Virus record (IMG/VR): IMGVR_UViG_3300018876_000033
Coordinates: 1 to 40,283 of that record
Strand: one strand, 5' to 3'
Length of the DNA stretch: 40,283 nucleotides
From: a virus
Shown here piece by piece: positions 15,801-24,400 of the stretch; positions within the stretch are counted from its first letter, which is position 1, and the number at the start of each line of letters is the position of its first letter. Below the pieces are notes generated by a model. It saw only the letters and a list, made by a program, of their open reading frames with translations, did not search any database and was not told the DNA's origin. Made by a program: the position numbers and the translations under genes.

Positions 15801-18169
15801 TTGAGAGTTTTAAAATAGACGATGGTCTTGCAAAGCCTAACTTTAATATGGGTGCTAGAATTACAGCTGTTTCAGAGCAAGATTATAAGGAGGCTCATAG
15901 GTATGCTGATATAACTTATAGTGGTGTATACAACCAAGAGAGTAACTTAAATAAGCTTAATGAGTTTAATTTAGGTTTAGTTAACTTTAAGACGTTAGAA
16001 CAGAACTATGGTCCTATAGAGGTTATGCATTCAAGGGAGAGTAATATACTTGTCTTGCAGGAGGATAAGGTGTCTTACGTGTTAGCTAACGGTAAGAATT
16101 TATTTTCAGATGCACAGGCTGGAGGTTCTATAATAAATACTCCAGAGGTCTTAGGAAAACAGATTCCTAGGTCAGAGGAGTATGGTATTAGTAACAACCC
16201 AGAAAGCTTTGCTTTTTATGGGTACGATGTTTTTTTTACCGATGTTAAGAGGGGTTCTGTAATAAATATTAAAGGAGAGTCAGGCAGCAGTGACCAATTA
16301 AATGTTATATCAAACTTAGGTATGGGATCTTGGTTTAGGGATCAGTTCTTAGAATCTAAGAATAAAATAAACTTAGGAGGTTTTGACCCGTACACAAAGG
16401 AGTATGTAGTTTCTGTAACTGATGATGAGTTAGACGAAACTGTGACGCAGATAGAATGTGGTTTTAGTTTATCACAAGAATTATCTAGCTCTGAAATAGT
16501 TAGAAATGTTTCTCTTAGTAAATACAATGGAACTGTTGATATAGACTACAACGTTTCTTCTGGTAGCATAAATGTTACTGTTGTATACAACAACTCTGAG
16601 GTTATAAACCAAACAGTCACTGGAAGTGGAACATTAAGCTTTAATAGTGATGCTTACGAAGTACACGATTGCTTGTTCACATTGACACCTATAAATGCAA
16701 CATACAACTTAAACTTTGGATGCGTTCAATCTCAAGAGCTAACGGTTGTTAGAATAGTTAAGAACAGTTCGTTAATGAAAGGTAAGTTAATCCACCACGA
16801 CTACTTTTGGAATAATAATACACCTATTCAGTCCATTGTTACAGACTTAGTTACATTTGGAGACGGACCTGTGTCATTGTATAAGACATTTACAGGACCA
16901 GAATCTTCTGGTAATGTACCTGCTGAAGGAGGGGTTGTAACTATGAGATATAGGAAAGAACTAACAGATGATGCTGAATGGGACTTTGATAAGTTCAAGT
17001 ATTTAGTATCGGATACACTGTATACGGATAGTGATATAAGCACATTAACACCTTTATTACAAGAAGCTACTCCGATATTAAATCCAAACATTGGAGTTTA
17101 TGAAGCGTCCTTTACTTATACAAATCCATCAAACTATAGTTACCTATACCTAGTTTGGGATTATGTAGAACCTCTCCTAGAGTGTAATAATACGCTATCA
17201 ACCTCTGGATCAGAAGGTATTTATGAACTAGAATTAGAGCTTGGTACTAATATAGGAGATACTACTGTTACATTTGATTCTGTAGACATTCCGGATAGAT
17301 TCCAAATTGAGTGGGATGGCAATATAGTTGCAGACTCTCTATTTGTTGGAGATAGTTTACCTAATGCTACATATGAATCTGAAATAATAAACGCAACATC
17401 GTTGCCTTTATTTAGGTACTCAGGATCAGGATTTATTTCTAATGGAACTCAAGTAGTAGACTACGATAGTGCAGATATAGCTAATAGCTCTACACCTAGA
17501 CCTGTGTCTGGGGACGGATCTGTAGGTAATCAGGTGGGTGTTGTTGGAGGATATCCTTCAGGAACTCCGTTAGCTTCTGATGGTAGCGTAAAACTTAGGT
17601 TTAATAAGCAATACCCTTACCCTACTAAGGCTAAGGTTATTGTTACAGGGGTTAATACTGGTACAGCTTGGAGCATTAATGGTATAGAGTGTCCTACAGG
17701 AACATCAAACCTTCCTGTTACTGCTACGTTTGATACAAATGGAGGTAATGAGACGTATACTAGTCAGAGTGGAAATGCACCGTTAAGCGTAACAAACCCT
17801 GGTACACCAACTAGGAGTGGATACACATTTATAGGATGGTCACCTTCCTTACCTACAACTATAAATTCAAATACTACGTTTGTAGCTCAGTGGGAATTAG
17901 AAACATTTTTTAATAGTGTGATTTCTGTTGACGACTGTAGCGATTTAGATGGGGTTGCTACTATTATATTTAGAGTAAATTCAGATGACGTTGTTCCTGG
18001 TTTACAACTCTTATCCAAAGCTACAGATGACCCTTTAAGTGCTGGAACTTATAGGATGTCAAACAACTTAATAGATGGAAACACTTATCTCATTGAAAAT
18101 ATAACCGTATCTCTTTATTCAATTCAAGTGGATAGTAATGGAACTATAAGTGAAGTAACAAATTGTTAA
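12890..18169 (+). CDS. Giant tail hub / stabilisation protein with C-terminal Listeria-Bacteroides repeat
   Basis: The 1759-residue protein begins NKNFIGSRMNKSLDERLIPK followed by GEYIDAQNIRIS, the N-terminus typical of the tail nozzle or stabilisation protein of crAss-like podophages (P22 gp10 position). Further typical segments are WAKRYRFVVKQSKGPYETI near residue 600 and the stretch around residues 1040-1150 (LVLQEDKVSYVLANGKN, GISNNPESFAFYGYDVFFTD). Beyond residue 1180 the protein is a string of beta-rich domains. A Listeria-Bacteroides (InlB B-type) repeat occupies about residues 1611-1668: TATFDTNGG, then PTRSGYTFIGW, ending VAQW. Such repeats occur on bacterial surface proteins, so this end may face the host. 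Length is far above P22 gp10 (about 470 residues). Confidence 0.75.
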   Translation: MNINKNFIGSRMNKSLDERLIPKGEYIDAQNIRISSDEDGEAGSVENAKGNKLLFNPAYDGAAVNGKCIGAIEDSRRETIYWFVTSDTVDMILSYNTNTNSVIYHVVSETVLNFNEKYTINGVNIIDDFLFFTDNYNPPRRINVNDSYPKPISGVDQITEEDISVIVKPPIESPKIELLKKGVKTNYIEDKFIRFAYRYKYKNGEYSALSEFSDLAFDPGPFRIDYGSYNMVGMRNTANSALVTFNTGSKNVVEVDLCFKLSNTNIINVVERYSKEDNGWSDNDDVSINFSNQKIYTTLPESELLRLYDNVPRYAKSQTTIGNRIMYGNYVDGYNIDTVLNYDLYLNSLDIGSESLTVESSNGVSYTATENNTVTDSAIEIDLTGFELVEGASIIVDLNIQNNSFGGDASYVDGNESTNSYEYIYEFVLPRDYTSVNDLVSDADFISSIEITDTADFPDTVSDGYSLSDLFYSNITLHGSGNWELSGGGVTTSPEGFKVSADGSKLVIQVPAVIYEDTTNPGTFAYEYFSMSSTDGEFYKISNTKSLHSNRDYEVGIVYLDEYNRASTALVSKDNTVFVEPELSVNKNYITATVKHLAPSWAKRYRFVVKQSKGPYETIYVNQYYYDPADSAWWLKLDGDNQTSFKVGDDLIVKRSSTGPVFDLVKTKVLELTTHEKFFIEDTDAKKVPPTSGVFMKIRPTNFSMSSSRKEDVDYGFKGLAVSKEYLYISGIAYPTFIEDPENEGQYIDYDIPAGSEIRIFFQINQFEGSYFGTEKFVFDRTFIATQDYDNFYDFIIGESIDFNNPTNNPELESSETPTPSADFDRTIGTFSVPNIPEFVLSPYIEEDGTTYLFSGGRDYEENVIGVRYATTGTPGTSNYKSYLTFRAGGRRRNSKNYYMNAHIQSFRAGGTLVFETIPAENTNEIYYESHESFPITVNGYHGGNVQEQTSTLPAIIDLNVYNCFSFGNGVESFKIDDGLAKPNFNMGARITAVSEQDYKEAHRYADITYSGVYNQESNLNKLNEFNLGLVNFKTLEQNYGPIEVMHSRESNILVLQEDKVSYVLANGKNLFSDAQAGGSIINTPEVLGKQIPRSEEYGISNNPESFAFYGYDVFFTDVKRGSVINIKGESGSSDQLNVISNLGMGSWFRDQFLESKNKINLGGFDPYTKEYVVSVTDDELDETVTQIECGFSLSQELSSSEIVRNVSLSKYNGTVDIDYNVSSGSINVTVVYNNSEVINQTVTGSGTLSFNSDAYEVHDCLFTLTPINATYNLNFGCVQSQELTVVRIVKNSSLMKGKLIHHDYFWNNNTPIQSIVTDLVTFGDGPVSLYKTFTGPESSGNVPAEGGVVTMRYRKELTDDAEWDFDKFKYLVSDTLYTDSDISTLTPLLQEATPILNPNIGVYEASFTYTNPSNYSYLYLVWDYVEPLLECNNTLSTSGSEGIYELELELGTNIGDTTVTFDSVDIPDRFQIEWDGNIVADSLFVGDSLPNATYESEIINATSLPLFRYSGSGFISNGTQVVDYDSADIANSSTPRPVSGDGSVGNQVGVVGGYPSGTPLASDGSVKLRFNKQYPYPTKAKVIVTGVNTGTAWSINGIECPTGTSNLPVTATFDTNGGNETYTSQSGNAPLSVTNPGTPTRSGYTFIGWSPSLPTTINSNTTFVAQWELETFFNSVISVDDCSDLDGVATIIFRVNSDDVVPGLQLLSKATDDPLSAGTYRMSNNLIDGNTYLIENITVSLYSIQVDSNGTISEVTNC

Positions 18170-18172
18170 ATT

Positions 18173-18922
18173 ATGAATTATACAATAACATATAGCGATT
18201 CAGCTAAAGGTTGGCAATCGTTTTACTCCTACAAACCTGAAAGGATGATAGGTATGAATAATGTCTTTTATTCATTTCATAATGGTCGTTTATACCAACA
18301 TAATTCAGATGATGTGGGTAGGAATCAGTTTTACGGAATTAATAATTCGTCTAGTATAACTGGAGTTATAAATGAGGATCCTTATTCGGTTAAGACGTTC
18401 AAAACATTTTCGTTAGATAGTACTGCTCCTTGGGATTGTACGTTTACAACAGACTTAGGTTCTGGATATATAGATAACACATGGTTTGAGTTTAAGGAGG
18501 GAGATTACTTCTCTCACATTAGAAGGAACGAAAACGACACTACTCTTGAACTTAGGTCTGCTCAGGGTATAGGTAATCCTGTATCTGTGGATGGTTCAAA
18601 CACATCAGCTGTTGTGATTACGTTCTCGTTTAATGTTGACTCTATCATATCTGCAGGTGACAAGCTTTATAGCAGGAATGGATCTAACAACGACTTCTCT
18701 GGGGTTGTGGTTTCTGTAAATAAAAAGAAAATAACTGTTAACACAACGGTTGCAGGAGCGTCTGTACCTTTGGATTCAAACTACCTTTTCTATGTAAAAG
18801 ACCCAGTAGCAGAGTCTTATGGAACTACAGGCTACTTTATGAAGTATAAGTTAGTTAACAGCTCATTAAACTTTGTTGAGTTGTTTAGTATTGGATCAAA
18901 CTTGTTTAAGAGTTATCCGTAA
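18173..18922 (+). CDS. Tail-tip (muzzle-type) structural protein
   Basis: The 249-residue protein starts three bases after the tail hub stop. Its opening (SAKGWQSFYSYKPERMIGMN, then FYSFHNGRLYQHNSD and FYGINNSSS) is a pattern that in related phages lies at the end of the hub protein or in a separate tail-tip protein. PWDCTFTTDLGSGYI and FKEGDYFSHIRR follow, then a small beta domain (GDKLYSRNGSNNDFSGVVVS). It looks as if one ancestral long gene is here split in two, or the parts were always separate subunits. It ends just before the promoter box at 18931. A structural tail role is likely; the exact place in the tail is inferred. Confidence 0.6.
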   Translation: MNYTITYSDSAKGWQSFYSYKPERMIGMNNVFYSFHNGRLYQHNSDDVGRNQFYGINNSSSITGVINEDPYSVKTFKTFSLDSTAPWDCTFTTDLGSGYIDNTWFEFKEGDYFSHIRRNENDTTLELRSAQGIGNPVSVDGSNTSAVVITFSFNVDSIISAGDKLYSRNGSNNDFSGVVVSVNKKKITVNTTVAGASVPLDSNYLFYVKDPVAESYGTTGYFMKYKLVNSSLNFVELFSIGSNLFKSYP

Positions 18923-18930
18923 AAAAATAG

Positions 18931-18938
18931 TATATTTG
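18931..18938 (+). promoter_or_regulatory. Bacteroidota-type promoter -7 box
   Basis: TATATTTG fits TAnnTTTG and continues CATTAATAAAA, nearly the same as at 1609; the ATG of the internal virion gene follows at 18957. A weak TTTA or CTTG upstream might serve as -33. It would start a unit made only of the three internal virion genes. Confidence 0.5.
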
Positions 18939-18956
18939 CATTAATAAAAATTAAGT

Positions 18957-19799
18957 ATGGCAATAGCAGCAATATCATTAGGTTTACAGGTTTTAGGGAT
19001 GGGAGCCGACATTATAGGAGGTATATCAGCAAGTAGGGCACAAAGAGAGGCTGAAAGACAAGCTGAGGTAGCTCTAAACCAAGCAAAAAAAAGGATAGAA
19101 GTAAACAGACAGGAGGGTGTTCAGATACCCTTAGACTCTTACGAGTTGGCAATGAGACAGAATACTGCACAACAGATGCAAGCTTTAGAAGGTTTGAGAG
19201 AGGCTGATCAAAGAACTTTGGCTGCAGGAGTTGGAAAGTTAGGTGCTATTGGAACCTCTGCAACAGAGGCTGATAGACAGAGGATGCAGGCTGATATATA
19301 CAAGAGGGATCAAATGATTGCTTCAGAAGAGGCAAATATAGACAGGATGTTAGCTCAGATAAGTTTACAGGAGGCTGCTGGTGCTCAACAGGCTGCTGCA
19401 GATAGAGAACAGATGGCTGCAAGACAATTCTCAGGTGCTGTTAAAGGAGCTGGAAACATAGCTACAGGTATTTATAAAATGAAAGACCTGTATGATAGTA
19501 GACAGACTGAATTGAAAGCTGCAAAGGCTTTACAGGGTGAAGGAATGTTTGAAGGGATGAACACCAGGCAAGCTAGAAGAGCTATGTTAAAAAGTGGTGA
19601 CTACAATCCTCAACAAATATCTAACTTAGCATCATTCGGAAATTATTATGGAAAGGATGGATCAACTTTTGCTAACATTCCTCAGTTTTTTTCATTTAAA
19701 TACCCAACTATTGAATATATCGAAAGATCGAACTATTTAAATCCTTCATTAAACTTCATAGATCCTTCATTACAGTTTCCAATACAAGAACAAGAATAA
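18957..19799 (+). CDS. Internal virion protein (T7 gp14-like position)
   Basis: The 280-residue protein has a hydrophobic, glycine-rich N-terminus (AISLGLQVLGMGADIIGGIS) followed by about 150 residues of Ala-, Gln- and Arg-rich helix (RAQREAERQAEVALNQAKK, EAAGAQQAAADREQMAAR). This resembles the smallest ejection protein of podophages, which is released from the head to form a channel through the outer membrane. A second small hydrophobic Gly-rich stretch, GAVKGAGNIATGIYK, lies near residue 165. The C-terminus has repeated aromatic and Pro motifs (SFKYPTIEYIERSNYLNPS). It is the first gene of a promoter-led unit with two larger internal proteins, the same size order as T7 gp14, gp15 and gp16. 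Confidence 0.65.
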   Translation: MAIAAISLGLQVLGMGADIIGGISASRAQREAERQAEVALNQAKKRIEVNRQEGVQIPLDSYELAMRQNTAQQMQALEGLREADQRTLAAGVGKLGAIGTSATEADRQRMQADIYKRDQMIASEEANIDRMLAQISLQEAAGAQQAAADREQMAARQFSGAVKGAGNIATGIYKMKDLYDSRQTELKAAKALQGEGMFEGMNTRQARRAMLKSGDYNPQQISNLASFGNYYGKDGSTFANIPQFFSFKYPTIEYIERSNYLNPSLNFIDPSLQFPIQEQE

Positions 19800-19805
19800 A
19801 AACAA

Positions 19806-21449
19806 ATGGCTACATTTTATAAGTACAAGGATAGGGATGATATAACTAAGTCTATGATAGACTGGTCTGGGATTACTAAAGATATCTCAGACAACCTGAT
19901 GAAGGAGAAGGATCGTAGAGACACCCTAAAAGCTAAGATTGAGGAAGACCAACTAGAGAAGTTAAAAGCTATAGATGCGTACGCTAAGGGTTTAGACCCT
20001 ACTATGAATCAATCGATGCTTAAGGTAGCTCAGAACTATAAGGATTATTTGCTCAACAGCCATAAGCTTATGAAGCAAGGTTTGGTTTCTGTTTCAGACA
20101 CAAAGATAAAGAAGCAAGGTGCTATGGACACCTTCAATGGAATCAATGATGCAGTAAAGGGTTACAACGAGAAGATAGGAGCTATTGCTGAGGCAGGAGG
20201 TACACTTAACGACTACCTTGCATCTAACATAGCTAGGGCGTTAGACATATCAAAGTCTCAACTAGTTATAGATGAAATGGGTAGAGGGTCTTTTGTTACC
20301 ATGGATGAAGATGGGAATGAGATTATTGTACCAGCGACCTCTTTAGGAACTATACTTAATAAGAAGTTTAACAAGTTTGATACAACTGGAGAGGTTGTTA
20401 ATGTTGTTAAAGGACTAGGTGACTGGGTAAAAACTAGTGATGCAGGTTATAAGAGTGTGTCTGACCTTAGACAGCGAAAGGAGTATACAACAATATTAAA
20501 CGCTAAGGTAGATGAAATTCTTAATAGCGAAGATAGGGTTGTAGAGGCTGCTGCTGATATGATGAAAATGAAGATAACTCAGGACAGGAAGCTTTATGAG
20601 AGTGAACCTGATAAGTATATCCTATCCGAGATGAAGGGTGGTAAGATTAAGCTATCAGCAAACAGGAAAGCGGTCAGTAAGAGACTATATGATCATATAG
20701 ACGCAGCTATAAGTAGAACTGAAAAGGAACAACCTAGACCTGTTGAAAGAAAAAGTTATGGAGAAGAAAAAGGTAATCGAGAAGCTAGTTCCTTATACGA
20801 TTTGTCAAATAGAGTTGCTGCTGGAGATAAGGTAGCCTTTGATCAAATTGAAGGTAGACTATATTCTATTACTGATGAGAAGGGAGCTAAAAAACAAGTG
20901 AAACTAAGTAGACCTGTGTTAACTAATGATAACAGTATAATTATAAGAGATGTTAACGGTAAGGACGTTGTTAACTTACCAGCTGGTCGTGAGTCAGCTT
21001 TAGCAATAGCTAATGTAATAAGATCTGGAGATAGTGCTGATAGAGTCCAATCACTTTTTGAACAAGGAGAGAGACTCTCTGGAGGCAAGTCACCTTCATT
21101 AAGAGGTAAAAAAGAAGAGGGTGTTACGTTAGTTTCAGCATTAGACGAAATGCCTAAGAATGAGTCTAAAGCTGTAAATTGGATAAAAGATAAATTGCCA
21201 GGCGACATCGAAGTAGCAGAAGCTGATATTTTTAGTAATACCTCTATTAGGTTGACTAAAGGTAACGACAGTAAGGTTTTTGAAACAAGTGATACAGCAG
21301 GAATAAAGGCTTGGTTGGATAAGTACGATGCTACACCAATGGTTGTAGGTAACAAAAAACCTAAAGAAGTAAAAAGAACAATTCCTCAGATAATGAAAGA
21401 AGATGGTGTCAGTAGAGTTAAAGCAATAAAAATATTTAACAATCAATAA
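19806..21449 (+). CDS. Internal virion protein (T7 gp15-like position)
   Basis: The 547-residue protein is mostly helical and charged, begins MATFYKYKDRDDITKSMIDW, and has long Lys/Glu-rich segments through residue 130. Around residues 160-190 a beta patch (GRGSFVTMDEDGNEIIVPA) interrupts the helices, and the C-terminus ends in a basic helix that looks like a small DNA-binding or packing motif (IPQIMKEDGVSRVKAIKIF). It lies between the small internal protein and the giant ejection protein with gaps of six and three bases, so the three are co-translated. No enzyme motif is present. By position it should be the middle ejection or head cargo protein; this is an inference. Confidence 0.6.
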   Translation: MATFYKYKDRDDITKSMIDWSGITKDISDNLMKEKDRRDTLKAKIEEDQLEKLKAIDAYAKGLDPTMNQSMLKVAQNYKDYLLNSHKLMKQGLVSVSDTKIKKQGAMDTFNGINDAVKGYNEKIGAIAEAGGTLNDYLASNIARALDISKSQLVIDEMGRGSFVTMDEDGNEIIVPATSLGTILNKKFNKFDTTGEVVNVVKGLGDWVKTSDAGYKSVSDLRQRKEYTTILNAKVDEILNSEDRVVEAAADMMKMKITQDRKLYESEPDKYILSEMKGGKIKLSANRKAVSKRLYDHIDAAISRTEKEQPRPVERKSYGEEKGNREASSLYDLSNRVAAGDKVAFDQIEGRLYSITDEKGAKKQVKLSRPVLTNDNSIIIRDVNGKDVVNLPAGRESALAIANVIRSGDSADRVQSLFEQGERLSGGKSPSLRGKKEEGVTLVSALDEMPKNESKAVNWIKDKLPGDIEVAEADIFSNTSIRLTKGNDSKVFETSDTAGIKAWLDKYDATPMVVGNKKPKEVKRTIPQIMKEDGVSRVKAIKIFNNQ

Positions 21450-21452
21450 GAT

Positions 21453-24400
21453 ATGTTTGAAGAGTTATTTGAATTAACTATAGATGGAGCATTTGCTTCT
21501 AAAGATGAATTTAATGAGTTTGCAAAAGAAGCTTCTAATGAAGAAATTTTTTCTATAATAAAAGAAGGTGCTTTTACTGATTTTAATGAGTTTAATTCTA
21601 TATACAATTTAAAAAAAAAAGACGAATTGCAGTCTACTTCTCCAAAGGTCGTTATGGAATCTATTACAGAGGACGAAAATCAGTCTTTTTTATCGGACTT
21701 CATAGAAAAAAACGAGGAGGAAGCTAAACCTTTATTAGAGAAAAAATTAACAGAAAAAGGATTTTCAGTACAACAAACTGGAATTGGAAATGCTTTATTG
21801 GTTACTGATAATGTTACTGGAGAAGAAACAGAGGTTGATCTAAAACCAATAAAACTATTTGGAGCAAACAAGGAGGAAGAAATTAGTAAAGTAAAAAAAC
21901 TAATAGAGACACCTATAGATAACAGAAGAAAATTACTTTCCACAAATAATAAAAGCTTTTTCGATAGAGATGTAGACTCATATATTGAAAGCTTAAAGAA
22001 TAAGTTTCCAAACTTCTCAATACAAAATTTTGATGATGAGAATATAGTTATATCTAAAGGAGATAAATCTCAAGTAATAAAGATAAAGGACATTAAAAGA
22101 GGAGGAATTAGTATTAGAGAAGGATTATCAACTCCTGATGTAGTTTCATCAAACAGCAAAGCATTTAAAGAAATAAACAAGTTTATCTACAATAATATAA
22201 CAGATGATGAATCTTCAAGTATTATTGGTAATTTTAATGTAGATACATTAAAAAATATTGATGAAAATTTAAAAAATATTGAAAGTAAAGTAGATGTTTC
22301 TATAGAATCTGCAGAAGCTAATGTTTACAATAAAGACTACTTTAAAGGTTTATTTCAATTCCTTGATAGTAGTAATGTTGATATTCCTCAAGACGTAAGG
22401 AATGAATTAGAGAAAGGTACAAAATTAAAAGTATTTACTACACGTAACGGAATAACTTCAAGAGAGATTCCTCTTAGTAGAGAAGAAATAGACTCTGCAC
22501 TAAACCAATACTTCTATAACGACTTAGATACTAAAAAGAAAATAGAAGCATACAATCTGTCAAAGACAGTATCGTCTAGGAAAGAAAAGATAGACAGAGC
22601 AAAAAAATTAAAGATTGAAGTGTTGTACGACTCTCTTCCAAACAAGGAAGAAGTGAAGGAGGTTATAAGACAAAAAAACAAGGAAATAACTGAAGAGGAA
22701 TTAGATATTCAGGCTAACTTAAAGATGGCTTCAAGTGACATATCTAATATGGTCAAGTCACTAGATTTAGAAGTAAAGTCAATGCTAAAAGAAAATCCTG
22801 ATGTTACATTTAAAACAATACTTGATGATAAAGGAAATGTTGTTGACATAGTTTCAGATAAGCCATCAGAAGATTTAGAAAAATTAAAAAAGAGAGTATC
22901 ATCTGCAATACTAAATTATGAAGCTTTAGTTAAACAATCAAAGTATAAGCTAGATAAAATAGCAGCTAATAAAAAGACCACTGAAGAGTTTTTAGAAGCT
23001 GCTAACAAGAACTATGATTTATTTGATACTGCAATGGCTGACTTAAAGAACGCACTAGTTCAGATGGGTGGTGGTGCAGCAATAATGAAAACTCTTGTAG
23101 AGGGGGTTGTAGAAGACGCCGTAGGTATACCTATAAATCTTGGAATTACACAACCATTAGGAGCATTACCTGCCGATGTAAGAACTGACTTAATTAGAGG
23201 TACTATGAATGAATCTAGAGAAAATCTAGATAAGTTCTACAAGACAAAAAGAATGTACGATGAATCTATAAAGGAAGGATCTTTAGGTGAGTTTAGTATA
23301 AGAACTTTTTTCGAGCAATCACCGAACATTGCTTTAGCTATCGGTACATCTGGAGTAGCACCATCTCTTGGTTTAGGAAAATTAGGAACTCAACTATTAA
23401 TTGGGACTGAGTTTGGTTTAACTTCAGCTGGTCAAAAGTATGATGAGATTACTACAAGACAAGAGTTTGGTAAAATTGCTAAAAAAGGATTAGAGGAATT
23501 AGAGTCTATAAAGGGAGCAATATCTGATGAGGAATACCTTGTTCAAAAGTATGAACTTGAAAGAGCCTTAAAAGACTCTGAGATTAGTTCTAAAGATAAG
23601 ACACTTTCAGTTTTAGGTACAGGTATAGTAGAGGGAGGTATAACAGCGTTTTTAGGTACTGCACCAAACTCTATAAAAATATTAAGAGACTTAAAAAAAC
23701 CAACTAAATTCTTGGATGACATACTTGTGTCAAACTATAAAGCTGCTAGTAAAACATTAAAAGAATTAGGTAAGAGAACTGGAGGAGAAATTATTGAAGA
23801 AACATCTATAGATGTTTTAACTCAAGTAAACGACTATATGTTCTTGAATGATCAAATAGACTTATCTTCACTAGATGATGTTGCTGTAACTTCAATAATA
23901 ACAAGTGGAGCTATGAATACTCCTAGTACCGCTTACAGCACAATACTAACACAAGTAAATGTAAACAGGTATAAAAATAAGATAAAAGGTATAACAGATC
24001 AGGTACAATCATTAAAGAATATGTTAATGAATCCTGACCTTACCGACATACAAAGGAATAGTATACACGACTCTATTAATAGTTCTATATCTCAAATAGC
24101 AGGACAAACTACAGAGATGGAAGGTGACGCTATGCTACTTGGTTCTGAAAACATTAAAGAAATGCTAACACTTTCTAGTGTTAGAAATTCTATGCTAAAA
24201 AAAGCTGGTGTTGAAAATGATGACAGCTACGACATTGCAAACACAAAAATAGATAATTACTTATCTACATTAAGCGAGTCAGAGTCTAAAAATTTCGTTG
24301 ACCAAATGAAGTTCATAGATTCAAAAAGAAATGATATATTAAGTAAAATAAATTATGAAGGTGCTATAGAAAGAGTTTTTGGAGATAAAGGAAGTGAAAT

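Noticed and set aside
20843-21355. 170-codon open frame on the minus strand
   Set aside because: It lies antisense inside the internal virion protein gene, has Leu/Ser-rich composition typical of a shadow frame and no start context.
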